NCBI GenBank assembly: GCA_963693305.1
Contig: OY855905.1
Span: forward strand, 46,003,395-46,067,394
Origin: Meandrina meandrites
Taxonomy: Eukaryota; Cnidaria; Anthozoa; Scleractinia; Meandrinidae
Length of the DNA stretch: 64,000 nucleotides
Direction of reading: 5' to 3'
The position numbers were made by a program, and so were the translations under genes. Every line of letters begins with the position of its first letter. The first letter of the stretch is position 1. Of the stretch, positions 10,032 to 20,592 are shown piece after piece. A model generated the notes under the pieces. The model did not search any database, was not told the origin of the DNA, and saw only the letters and a program-made list of their open reading frames with translations.

Positions 10032-12897
10032 ATGGTTTCGCAAGAAAAACTAGTGGATTTCGGCAACGAAATAGTTCTCCAACCTGCAAATGTTGTAGCT
10101 CTATTTTTCACAAAAACCAGAGACACAAAAGCAGAAGAAGGCATAGCATACGAAGACACAGAAGACGAATACACAGCATACGAAGACACAGCAGACGAAG
10201 ACGCAGCAAAAGAAACCTTCGAAAGCGAAGACACAGCAGCAGACGAAGACGCAACAAATACAGCGACAAAAGAAGACGCAGCAGCAGACGAAGACGCAAC
10301 AAATACAACGACAAAAGAAGACGCAGCAGCAGCAGAAACAGCAAACACAGCGACAAAACAAGCCTTCCAAGACATGGGCCTCCGGTGCGAAAAAAATGTA
10401 GCAACGCACCTTCTTCTGGAAAACGCGTACGATAGCAATCTATTGTCCGACATTTCCAAAGTAGACTATCTGGCTGGAAACCTCGGTCGAACGAATTTGC
10501 GCCCGTTGGAGGGTCTCCCGGCGTTCGTAGACGATATATTCGTATTTGGATATCTTTCTCGAGAGGAGTGTGTTTTCCGGAAAGGGAAACTCTCTTGCAC
10601 AAGTGGGGAGCAGGGGGCGGCAAAACTGGTGGTGGCAAGTATCACCAACGCTTTGGAAAGAGCCCTGGGGAAACGAGGCTACATGCCGACGGCCCTTGTG
10701 CACACGGTCGCGGCAGGAAACCCGGGAAGTAGCACAATACGCGCAACAATTGCGAAAATCGAGAAAAACACATTCTACGAGGCAAAAAGAAAATGGGAAC
10801 AGATCCATCCGCAAAAAAAGATTGCCGGATATTTTGTGGCGAAATGCGATGTATCCGAAGTCCCTCTGGAGGAGTTGCACAGCGGACTACATGTTTTCGA
10901 AAAATGCCTGGAGGGCTACGGATACGGAATATACAGCATCGACTACACACAAGATTTTTCCGGAGTACTGGACCGCAAAGCGCTTGTGGGCCATCTAGGT
11001 TTTCGAAATGCGGGAGATTTCTGCACGGCAATCGGCAAAAAAGAGCCGACAATTCTGGAAAACACAGACAATGTCGGGGAGCACGTCTGCACCTGGATAT
11101 CCAATACCGAAGAAGGGCACACAACACGCACAAAAATATACAACAAAGTCGTATCGAATTTCGAGGCAGGAGAAATCCGCGAACCTGTTGGCGGGCATCT
11201 GGCAGAATACGCCGATTGTCCCAACCAACATCTCCGCAAAACTTTTCTGCATCCGGACGTGCAAGCAAGAGGGTGCACACGAATCGAAGTGTCTCTGTAC
11301 GGATGTCCGCAAAACCAACTTTCGAGCAAGAAAGCCACAGACTGCATCGAGAAAGTCTTGGAGAAAGTTTCCATCGAAGAAGAATACGGCCTCTTCGTGG
11401 TCCAACCCCCCAGCAAACAATGGAAAAACCTCGCAGAAAGCCTGGATCGGTGTCTGGTACTCGCAGACAGACCGCAAGAGCACATTTTTGTTGGCTGGTT
11501 CGCCCATACAAAGACAGGAAGAATTGTGGGGATCCATGTACGCCCAACAGCAGCGAACGTGCGAGACGACGCAAAGTGGGAGAAATCTATCTTGTGGGCA
11601 GCGGGAGACTTCGGTTTTCGGGATTGTCCAATATTTCGGGTAGACATCCTGGCCGCAGACGAAGAAGGAGTGGAGATAGGCCCGCTACGTTGCTACACGA
11701 AAGACAAAAACGCTCGTACAATACTCGCCGCGTCTAAAAAACCAACACAGCTCCATCCCAACGGTGGTGACCTGTCGACTCTTCTGCCACCAACAGACAA
11801 AATTGTGTGGGAATGGCGGGACAAAAAATGCCACGCAATCGGCAAAGCTTCTTCGAAATACAAGCTCCAAGAAATACAAGAAATCGCAGAACAGCGCAAA
11901 ATATCCGCACTTTCGACTAGAAACAGAGAAAAAGCTCTTGCAGAGATCCGGTACGCCAGCACAGTCGAGGAGTGGAAACGAGAGAAATGGCAAAGAGAAG
12001 AAAAAATGCGAAAAAAAGAAGAGGAAACGGCAAAAGCAAGAGAAGCGGAAATTGCCAACCTGCGAAAGCACGCCGAGACGAAGAAAAAAAATAGCAGAAA
12101 AAAGCAGGAAGATTCGTGCAACAGTGGTCGACACTCTTTCTGCAAAGGAGACACAAAAAGTTGCGGAATTGCCGGCAAACAAAAAATGGGATGTCCTCGG
12201 TTTTCGAGGCAAAGAAGGAAAAGTCCGGGTTGTATTGCGGCACGGAGAAGAAGCAGCAGTTGCTGTTTGGGCGACAAAAGGTTTGCAAAAAATCCTGCAA
12301 GAGTGTCTGGACTTCTTCCGTTCGGACGAGAAAGACAATGCTGGTCGGATGCTTTTCTGGCTAGAGTCCGACTCCGGTTTCGAAAAACTTGGAGGGTTGG
12401 AGTTGTGCATAGAACCTTCGAAAAGTTTCAAAAATAGAGAAGGAAAAACCATCGTGTGGAACCCCCTCCAAGTGGTATCCGCGCCAGACAACGGAAGACT
12501 TGCATTCTTGCGGGATCTGGGTTCCAAATGCGAGGAGTACAATGCCCTTCTTGCGGATTTGCGAAAAAACTGTATGCAGAAAATTTGCGCACCTCCAAAC
12601 AAAGAGACGAAAAAAACAACAGACTTGCCGGAAGGGGAGTACCTATGCAAACGTTTCGCCGATACAAAATATCGAAATGCCAAGCGGACTATTCTGTTCT
12701 TGCTCCCGGTCGGAAAAGATGGGAAACCGACAACAGACGAAGAAACTCCGACACATGGTGTCTTTCTAGAACAAGAGATAGCGGCGATAGGCGGCATCGA
12801 GGCGCTAGCAAAAAGAAAAACCCCATTGTATTGCTTGCTTGGCGAGGAGAAGACAACACCGAGCAAGAAAAAGTGCCGCAGAGTTGCCCTAGTGTAG
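10032..12897 (+). CDS. Gene A: large protein with rolling-circle initiator-like motifs (left copy)
   Basis: Codons run open from ATG 10032, preceded by an A-rich leader. Residues about 35-115 are an acidic Ala/Asp/Glu/Thr repeat. The core then shows DYTQDF (304-309), KIYNK (368-372) and RIEVSL (417-422). This order and spacing recall rolling-circle initiators of the Rep_trans/phage-Rep type, in which a Tyr near the second motif nicks DNA. No HxH (HUH) triad and no Walker motif are seen. Residues about 610-690 form a charged coiled coil. In the A8 run at 12084-12091 the protein-like frame moves by +1; it continues as WDVLGFRGKEGKVRVVLRHG to the stop at 12895-12897, about 950 residues in all. 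Without the shift the last 115 codons look like out-of-frame noise. The stop faces gene B tail to tail, 5 bp away. Real gene: high confidence. Function: inference. Confidence 0.7.
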
Positions 12898-12902
12898 CCG
12901 CG

Positions 12903-13196
12903 CTACAGACGGGGAACAATAGTTCCACCTTCGAAACAAAAACAAAAGTCTCCATCGCGGCCAACAACAAATAGTTCTCCAAGATTCCAGTCCAACCAGT
13001 TTTTTGCAGTCTCCGAGTCGATATGGCCAACAATGTGTGCCGATTTGTCTTCCAAAGAAGAGACAAACTCGCGAAGACTATCCATATTCTTCCAGCAAAC
13101 CTTCTTTTCTTCTTCTTGCTGGTATTTTTTTTCGCATACGCGGAATTGTTCGAATCGGAAACGCGGTAGCTGGTCTTTTTTTCGCACAAGTTCCAT
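12903..13196 (-). CDS. Gene B: 97-aa protein of unknown function (left copy)
   Basis: The start is set at MELVRKKDQLPRF because both arms keep this Met and the longer upstream frame does not look like protein. The N-terminal half is basic and charged (CEKKYQQEEEKKVCWKNMDS). A middle helix follows (REFVSSLEDKSAHIVGHIDS), and the C-terminus is beta-like with a Cys pair (FCFCFEGG). There is no membrane segment and no named motif. It lies 61 bp downstream of gene C on the same strand, which suggests a shared transcript, and converges on gene A. The other copy differs by V to A in ELFVVGR. Conservation across the arms reflects recent duplication and is not evidence of selection. Confidence 0.6.
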   Translation of the reverse strand: MELVRKKDQLPRFRFEQFRVCEKKYQQEEEKKVCWKNMDSLREFVSSLEDKSAHIVGHIDSETAKNWLDWNLGELFVVGRDGDFCFCFEGGTIVPRL

Positions 13197-13257
13197 TGTA
13201 TATATCTTGTGTTGCTTTTCTCCAACTGCGCTAGAAAATATACTTGTGACACTTTTT

Positions 13258-13929
13258 CTATTCCAGTGCACGAACTCCTTTGTGCACAGCCAACGGAAGG
13301 TACTTTTCTGGTGGTGTGTCCAACTGCTCCTTTTCGGGTGGCGTGTCGCTCTGTGCAGCCTTCCACTCTTCCAGTTTTCGAGATCCACATACCCACAGAA
13401 CAAGGGCAACACCACCAAGCCCCAAAACAATTCCAACCGCTTCCACAACACCAAAAGCAGCAGATATTGTCGCATTGGCTGCACCAACAATTCTATCGGT
13501 TTTTTCGCGCACAGCGTTGCTATTTTTCTCTATGCTCTGCAGGATTCCATCTTTCGTTTCTTCCACTCCCACTTCCAACCCATGCAAATCTACACCGATG
13601 TCTTCCACATCTTCGAAATGGCTTTCTTGCACCCCCAACAAAAGATCCATATTTTTTTGCAAGTCGTGCACATTGTCCAAGATCTGGTGCAAAAGCTCGC
13701 TAGTTTGCTCTGTTCCTACTGTGCCCAGCTCTGTTCCTGTTGTGCCCGGCTTGTTTTGGGTTGGTTCGATAGCTTGTTTCGGTTCGACAGCAGCGGCATC
13801 TTTCCAAATTCTGTATAGCCTTGTTGTGCCAATCCCAAAGCGCTTCCGGATCGATGTGGGCGGCTCCTTTCCCCGCATAGCAACAATTTCTCGAATTTCT
13901 TCGGCAGAAAGATTTTTTGCAGGAGGCAT
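13258..13929 (-). CDS. Gene C: HTH, coiled-coil, membrane protein (left copy, intact)
   Basis: 223 aa starting MPPAKNLSAEEI. Residues 8-44 (EEIREIVAMRG ... SIRKRFGIGTTRLYRIWKD) match the homeodomain-like helix-turn-helix found at the N-terminus of many transposases. A Pro/Thr/Gly linker with TGTELGT repeats follows (about 50-75), then an amphipathic coiled coil (about 76-150) and one hydrophobic segment (about 152-182, VVEAVGIVLGLGGVALVLWV), then a short tail with a duplicated DTPPEK. Lacking a signal peptide, it reads as a DNA-binding protein anchored in a membrane. A role in tethering or partitioning the element, or in regulating it, is inference. Its start faces the central iteron spacer. 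Confidence 0.7.
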   Translation of the reverse strand: MPPAKNLSAEEIREIVAMRGKEPPTSIRKRFGIGTTRLYRIWKDAAAVEPKQAIEPTQNKPGTTGTELGTVGTEQTSELLHQILDNVHDLQKNMDLLLGVQESHFEDVEDIGVDLHGLEVGVEETKDGILQSIEKNSNAVREKTDRIVGAANATISAAFGVVEAVGIVLGLGGVALVLWVCGSRKLEEWKAAQSDTPPEKEQLDTPPEKYLPLAVHKGVRALE

Positions 13930-14187
13930 GTTTGCAAATATACCATATGTGCAGAATTCCAAATGGAAAAACTGGTGTGTCTTGTGTCTTGTTTGTGCAC
14001 TGGGTTTGTACAGCAATTCCCCCTTCCGTTTTGCAAATACTGTGCAATGCTGTGCAAATACTATGCAAATACTACTCAATGCTTAGAAAAATCGGGGGAA
14101 TTGCTGTACAAACCCAGTGCACAAACAAGACACAAGACACACCAGTTTTTCCATTTGGAATTCTGCACATATGGTATATTTGCAAAC
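13930..14187. promoter_or_regulatory. Central divergent control region / origin candidate
   Basis: 258 bp separate the two divergent gene C starts. The unique 70-bp spacer (14024-14093) contains four TGCAAATACT-like words starting at 14032, 14043, 14053 and 14064, with a partial TCAATGCT at 14076. Spacing is 10-12 bp, about one helical turn. Two of them include the octamer ATGCAAAT or a close match. Iterons at an inverted-repeat centre are typical of replication origins bound by their own initiator; the same array could equally be a bidirectional promoter. Confidence 0.5.
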
Positions 14188-14859
14188 ATGCCTCCTGCAA
14201 AAAATCTTTCTGCCGAAGAAATTCGAGAAATTGTTGCTATGCGGGGAAAGGAGCCGCCCACATCGATCCGGAAGCGCTTTGGGATTGGCACAACAAGGCT
14301 ATACAGAATTTGGAAAGATGCCGCTGCTGTCGAACCGAAACAAGCTATCGAACCAACCCAAAACAAGCCGGGCACAACAGGAACAGAGCTGGGCACAATA
14401 GGAACAGAGTAAACTAGCGAGCTTTTGCACCAGATCTTGGACAATGTGCACGACTTGCAAAAAAATATGGATCTTTTGTTGGGGGTGCAAGAAAGCCATT
14501 TCGAAGATGTGGAAGACATCGGTGTAGATTTGCATGGGTTGGAAGTGGGAGTGGAAGAAACGAAAGATGGAATCCTGCAGAGCATAGAGAAAAATAGCAA
14601 CGCTGTGCGCGAAAAAACCGATAGAATTGTTGGTGCAGCCAATGCGACAATATCTGCTGCTTTTGGTGTTGTGAAAGCGGTTGGAATTGTTTTGGGGCTT
14701 GGTGGTGTTGCCCTTGTTCTGTGGGTATGTGGATCTCGAAAACTGGAAGAGTGGAAGGCTGCACAGAGCGACACGCCACCCGAAAAGGAGCAGTTGGACA
14801 CACCACCAGAAAAGTACCTTCCGTTGGCTGTGCACAAAGGAGTTCGTGCACTGGAATAG
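14188..14859 (+). pseudogene. Gene C, right copy, with a nonsense codon
   Basis: Identical in layout to the left copy, but the codon CAA (Q75) is TAA at 14410-14412, so translation would stop after the helix-turn-helix and linker (74 aa). The rest of the frame (coiled coil, membrane segment) remains open to 14859. A second difference is E to K just before the membrane segment (about 14672). A truncated soluble DNA-binding form could still be made and might act as a competitor, but simple decay is the plainer reading. Confidence 0.75.
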
Positions 14860-14920
14860 AAAAAGTGTCACAAGTATATTTTCTAGCGCAGTTGGAGAAA
14901 AGCAACACAAGATATATACA

Positions 14921-15214
14921 ATGGAACTTGTGCGAAAAAAAGACCAGCTACCGCGTTTCCGATTCGAACAATTCCGCGTATGCGAAAAAAAATACCAGCA
15001 AGAAGAAGAAAAGAAGGTTTGCTGGAAGAATATGGATAGTCTTCGCGAGTTTGTCTCTTCTTTGGAAGACAAATCGGCACACATTGTTGGCCATATCGAC
15101 TCGGAGACTGCAAAAAACTGGTTGGACTGGAATCTTGGAGAACTATTTGTTGCTGGCCGCGATGGAGACTTTTGTTTTTGTTTCGAAGGTGGAACTATTG
15201 TTCCCCGTCTGTAG
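14921..15214 (+). CDS. Gene B, right copy
   Basis: Open 97-codon frame starting MELVRKK, the same length as the left copy, with one visible amino-acid change (VVGR to VAGR). It lies 61 bp after the gene C frame and ends tail to tail with the broken right gene A (stop at 15220-15222). Function unknown. Confidence 0.55.
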   Translation: MELVRKKDQLPRFRFEQFRVCEKKYQQEEEKKVCWKNMDSLREFVSSLEDKSAHIVGHIDSETAKNWLDWNLGELFVAGRDGDFCFCFEGGTIVPRL

Positions 15215-16494
15215 CGCGGCTACACTAGGGCAACTCTGCGGCACTTTTTCTTGCTCGGTGTTGTCTTCTCCTCGCCAAGCAAGCAATACAATGGGGTTTT
15301 TCTTTTTGCTAGCGCCTCGATGCCGCCTATCGCCGCTATCTCTTGTTCTAGAAAGACACCATGTGTCGGAGTTTCTTCGTCTGTTGTCGGTTTCCCATCT
15401 TTTCCGACCGGGAGCAAGAACAGAATAGTCCGCTTGGCATTTCGATATTTTGTATCGGCGAAACGTTTGCATAGGTACTCCCCTTCCGGCAAGTCTGTTG
15501 TTTTTTTCGTCTCTTTGTTTGGAGGTGCGCAAATTTTCTGCATACAGTTTTTTCGCAAATCCGCAAGAAGGGTATTGTACTCCTCGCATTTGGAACCCAG
15601 ATCCCGCAAGAATGCAAGTCTTCCGTTGTCTGGCGCGGATACCACTTGGAGGGGGTTCCACACGATGGTTTTTCCTTCTCTATTTTTGAAACTTTTCGAA
15701 GGTTCTATGCACAACTCCAACCCTCCAAGTTTTTCGAAACCGGAGTCGGACTCTAGCCAGAAAAGCATCCGACCAGCATTGTCTTTCTCGTCCGAACGGA
15801 AGAAGTCCAGACACTCTTGCAGGATTTTTGCAAACCTTTTGTCGCCCAAACAGCAACTGCTGCTTCTTCTCCGTGCCGCAATACAACCCGGACTTTTCCT
15901 TCTTTGCCTCGAAAACCGAGGACATCCCATTTTTTGTTTGCCGGCAATTCCGCAACTTTTTGTGTCTCCTTTGCAGAAGGAGTGTCGACCACTGTTGCAC
16001 GAATCTTCCTGCTTTTTTCTGCTATTTTTTTTCTTCGTCTCGGCGTGCTTTCGCAGGTTGGCAATTTCCGCTTCTCTTGCTTTTGCCGTTTCCTCTTCTT
16101 TTTTTCGCATTTTTTCTTCTCTTTGCCATTTCTCTCGTTTCCACTCCTCGACTGTGCTGGCGTACCGGATCTCTGCAAGAGCTTTTTCTCTGTTTCTAGT
16201 CGAAAGTGCGGATATTTTGCGCTGTTCTGCGATTTCTTGTATTTCTTGGAGCTTGTATTTCGAAGAAGCTTTGCCGATTGCGTGGCATTTTCACTGCGTA
16301 AAACAATACGAATACTGTCCCGTACTTAGGTCTTATACAGTCAGTACACAAAGTCGTGTACGGGTCATATAAGGACGTGACATGATGTATACGGTACCGT
16401 TTAAGGATCAGTATACGTCAGGCTATGCTTAGAAAGTAGCAGGATCTTATACACTTGCATCAGGATTCCTTATACGTCAGTAAACATGTCAGTG

Positions 16495-16810
16495 TACATC
16501 ATGTATACTGAACGAAACATGAAGTGTACTGATGTTGCGTAGAAGGTGGGTATACGGATTCTTACACCGTGGGTAGGATTCCTTATTTCCCATTACACAA
16601 TTTCGTATATTTCATGTATACTGCAAGAAGCATGATATGTACTGATTTTGCGTAGAAGGTGGGTATACTGATTCTTACGGTCTCGAAAGGATTTCTTATA
16701 TCTCATTACACAAGTCCGTATATTTCATGTATACTGCAAGAAGCATGAAAAACACGAACTTCGCCTGGAAGGTACGTATAAGGATATTTACACTCGCGGT
16801 AGAATTTCGC
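16495..16810. repeat. Subterminal tandem repeat, three 113-bp units
   Basis: ATGTATACTG recurs at 16501, 16614 and 16727, each followed by related text: GCAAGAAGCATGA, TGTACTGAT, GCGTAGAAGGTGGGTATAC and GATTCTTAC. The third unit is the most diverged. Arrays like this near one end are typical transposase-binding regions of CACTA elements. Confidence 0.7.
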
Positions 16811-17837
16811 GAAATTTCAGTAGTACCTCGCCTGGCCTTTTACTAAAATGACGCTGTACGCCAATTTTCAGTACTTTTCTCCTTCTAGTCCCACATATAT
16901 TTGTCCTCGCAACAAGTAAACACACTGAATTGTGATCCAATATTCATTTATTCTTTTTAGTCATAAAACTTATCATGTATCACTTTCAACTGATTTAGTT
17001 AAAAAAGATCAAATTATATGTGCATGGTACACCTTTTTTTATTCTAGCTGACTTCAATTCCTTGCTGTTACTGCAGTCAATCAATGTTATTGGTCTTTCC
17101 CTGGACATGGCCTGCACCAGTATGTCTATCACAAAAGGAAAAAAACAAGTTTTATCAAAATAGAACTGGACTGCACTTGAAAAGTAAAATACCCAGGAGT
17201 CTCCATTATCTATCTACACTATCTATCTAGTGTGGTCATCTAGGAAAATTATACATGTAGTTGGTGAAACTGACTGATGTTGATACAAACCCACTGAGCG
17301 AAACTTATTTTCAGAGTCCTGAAGCTGATAACATTAATAATTCTGGTTATTGACCTGATTGTTCCTGGAGGTTACATGTAGGTTGAGGAAATATCAGCCA
17401 ATGTGCCACCAACATTTCATTTTCAGGACTACTCTTTGTCTGACACTCAGTCCTTACACTTGCACAAAATATTTATAAAAACATTTTGTCATGTACATGT
17501 AGCAATACAAATTGAAGTTTACCATGTTGGGTCAGGCACCTACATGGAAATATGAACCTACAGCTGTTCCTTTTCTTATACTGATCAGCATTCTTTTCCT
17601 CAGAGGCTGTGATCACTTAGGTCAGCACCAAGAATTGCAAGAAGTACATGTACCCATTTTCAATACGGTATCCTTTGATCAGAATAAAGTGGAAGTCTGT
17701 GACTCAGAGACTTTCCAATAGGAACCAGCTTGAGGTGGTGGTTCTTGGTGCTGGCCTATGTGGATGGAAATGATTGATCAGTAATGAACAGCATGGGAGG
17801 CACAGCAGCTGATTGTTCTCCGGATTTGAGCCCTGGC

Positions 17838-17991
17838 GAGTAGCCTGTTCCAGGCGTTCGGTTAGTGGGGAGCAGCGCAAAATTCAGGATTATGTGAGGC
17901 GGAAAAATGGCAAGGAGACACACCCCTACCCTCATTTTTCGCTCGCTGCTTTTGGTGCTGCTCACCACTAACCGGATGCCTGGAACAGGCT
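17838..17991. repeat. Foldback repeat
   Basis: Arms TAGCCTGTTCCAGGCGTTCG (from 17839) and, inverted, CGGATGCCTGGAACAGGCTA (to about 17989) continue through GGTTAGTGG..GCAGC / GCTGC..CCACTAACC. No coding content. Confidence 0.65.
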
Positions 17992-18303
17992 ACCTGGCAA
18001 GGGACAATGTATCGTGTTCCTGGAAAAGACACTTTAATTTACTCTAATTACTAACTCTCTCTGGGCTCCTTTATGGATTAACATGTACTTTAACTTCATA
18101 TCAGCTGAATTAAACTTACCAGCTACCTTGGTATTGCACTTGCTGAACTCAGTTACATGTACTTGTCATATACATGTATATACATGTACATGTACTCCAG
18201 ACAGTTCCATCCAAAAAATGTCAGCTATCAGTGAAATCTGATGATAAAAAGGGAAATACATGAAATCGATTAAGAAAAGCACACAAACCTATATCTATTT
18301 TAA

Positions 18304-18485
18304 GGGCGCGTTCGTTTGGGAATATTCTGGAATAAGAATATATTCTGGAATATATTCCGGCTATTCTGCTCCTGGGAGCAGAATGGAAATCCAAGTATTC
18401 CAGAGTAGGAAGAGCTGCCAAACGAACGCTAACTTGCATTATTCCAATTATTCTTATTCCGGATTGATCCCAAAAGAACGCGCCC
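18304..18485. mobile_element. Harbinger-like MITE, 182 bp
   Basis: TIR GGGCGCGTTCGTTTGGGA and its inverse TCCCAAAAGAACGCGCCC, flanked by TAA duplications (18301-18303 and 18486-18488). A 3-bp TAA/TTA target fits the PIF/Harbinger superfamily. The interior is rich in GGAATA words. Confidence 0.7.
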
Positions 18486-18892
18486 TAAATGTATTTCACT
18501 GTAACTTTAAAATTTGAGATTACACTGTAGGAGAAAATGAACTGAAATGTTTCCACTGGTCATCAAACACGAGCTCCTTCACAAATTTAATTTACAGAAC
18601 ATTACTTACCTACATGTATAAGCAATAATGTATTTCTGGCTTACAACACATCACCTACTAACAATGGATTTAAGTGACTAATAAAAAAATCAAAAACGAG
18701 CTTTGTGTACATGTTGTGGTTTACTGCAATGTAAACACTGAGTTTGCAGGTTAACTCTTGTTGGATTTGTCCTTGTTAACTCAGAGCTCTAAACTAAATT
18801 CTAACATGTTATTGATTGGGCTGGTAACTTTTTAACTTGCTGTACATGTAGGTACATGTAGAACAGAATTTTTGTAAACATTTATATTGTTC

Positions 18893-19421
18893 TTTAAAGT
18901 GCCCCTGTGATCAAATTTTTGAGTTTCAGTTTTTTACATTTTTGTGTCCTATTAGACTTTCTTACTCACCTTGCCAAATTTCAATCCATTATGAACATCA
19001 GAAGTCATTTTGTTTTAACATTTAATTCAGAGAATTTACGGCCGCCATTAATCAACCTTGTTCCAAGCCTTGGTTGCAAATGAGAGAAAGTGACGTCAAA
19101 GGCTCAAAAATACCTCACGGGTTGAAATGAGAATAACAATAAGTGTTCAAAATCACGCGAAAAGGAACAAAAACTTTGGACGTGTTCTTCGTGCAATTTT
19201 CTATGCTGATTGTTATTAAAATTTCAACCCGTGAGGTATGTTTGAGCCTTTGACGTCACTTTCTCTCATTTGCAACCAAACCTTGGAACAGGGTTTTGTA
19301 ATGGCGGCCGTAAATTTTCGGAATTAAATGTTAAAATAAAATGACTTCTGATGTTCGTAGTTGTACACGAACATGTAAAAAAATACAAATCGAAAATTTG
19401 ATCACAGGGGCACTTTAAAAG
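18893..19421. mobile_element. Long foldback MITE, about 530 bp
   Basis: The ends read TTTAAAGTGCCCCTGTGATC and its inverse. Pairing continues through most of the length (ACGGCCGCCATT, CCTTGGTTGCAAATGAGAGA, TGACGTCAAAGGCTC, CCTCACGGGTTGAAAT, each with an inverted partner), leaving a short loop near 19150-19200. No open frame. Confidence 0.75.
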
Positions 19422-20019
19422 CTATACAGTATAAATCAATTTGCCAGTACATGATTGTACATGTTAATAAAGATAGTAAAATCCCAATCCAAGCAGTTTA
19501 CAAGTTTATCAATGTGTGATTATTATTTCACATACAGTTTGACTGTAATTGATAAGCAAAACCTGAATTAATTTTCATTCTTAGTCAAATACAAATTATT
19601 TGTTTACAAAAATTATAGTGAATTAGGGCTGGTCAACATAAAAATGTTTAAGTATTAAAGTAACAGGAACTTGACAATGTTAACTTACCAACCATTTTTT
19701 TGTCAATACGCAGACTTTTTCCTTTGGATCGAAGCCAAAGTAAGTGCCTATCAAAAGCAAAATCTCTGGTTTCTTAACGGTTTTTTCAATAACCTTATTA
19801 CTAAACAAAACCTAAAACTGTTTCACTCACAAGGGATTAAAAAGTAATATAACTGGAGTCCAGTGTGGTACAGAGTACTGTACTCAACCAGAATATAACT
19901 AATGCTTACTGATGATATCATAAAGCTGTACTTTGAGCGGTACTGTATGGGCTCAAGAAGTGGTACATGCTCTACATTACTAATCAGTGGGTTAAATTTA
20001 ACAAACGACTGGAGGAAGA

Positions 20020-20345
20020 TTAACTCCATAACTGGCCGGGTTCGAGCCCTGGCCGGGGCACTGTGTTATGTTCTTGGGCAAGACAATTTACTCTCATAGT
20101 GCCTCTGTTCACCCAGGTGTTTAAATGGGTACCGGCAAATTTAATGCTGGCGGCCCCATGCCCCACTGGGGCTATACATGTAAGGACTAATTATGGTGAT
20201 GAAATTCACCGCGGGGGGTAACCTTGTGATGGACAACTGTAGCATCCCATCCAGGGCGAGATACTCCTAGTCACTTCATGCTACATGTACATGTACATAA
20301 ACCAGGACAAGCCCCAGCCTGATGGGCCACTTGGCTCGTATGCAG
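20020..20345. mobile_element. SINE-like repeat
   Basis: Starts with a B-box-like GGGTTCGAGCCC and runs through a GC-richer body (GGGTACCGGC, GCATCCCATCCAGGGCGAG, CCTGATGGGCC) unlike the surrounding AT-rich DNA. The layout is that of a tRNA-derived SINE with a conserved central domain. The 3' limit is uncertain. Confidence 0.45.
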
Positions 20346-20592
20346 GCATAACCTTTTACCTGCTAACCATTAATCGACAATTAACTAATCGCGCCCCTAA
20401 CTGGGCTTTTAACAACGTTCTCAAATCCATCAATTAGCTAACCTGGCATCAGAGATTTTAATTGATGATTAGGCTTAATCGTGGGTTAGTTTAATCTTGC
20501 TTCTCTTTCTGATCTAATTCAAGCTGTTGCACAGTTTTATCTTCATTCTCATTTCTTGATAGTTTTGAAACGCTTGAGAAAAAGTCAGATAC

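Noticed and set aside
10101..11647. Long antisense and alternate frames (100-310 codons) across gene A and its mirror at 24000-25600
   Set aside because: They are shadows of the GAC/GCA-rich gene A codons, with repetitive Cys/Leu/Ser text and no independent motif.
12100..12437. The last 115 codons of the unshifted gene A frame as a genuine C-terminus
   Set aside because: The text is Arg/Cys/Ser-rich and noise-like, while the +1 frame gives ordered protein sequence up to the stop beside gene B.
16495..16810. CRISPR array from regular repeats
   Set aside because: Units are contiguous 113-bp diverged tandem repeats without unique spacers, in a eukaryotic transposon end.
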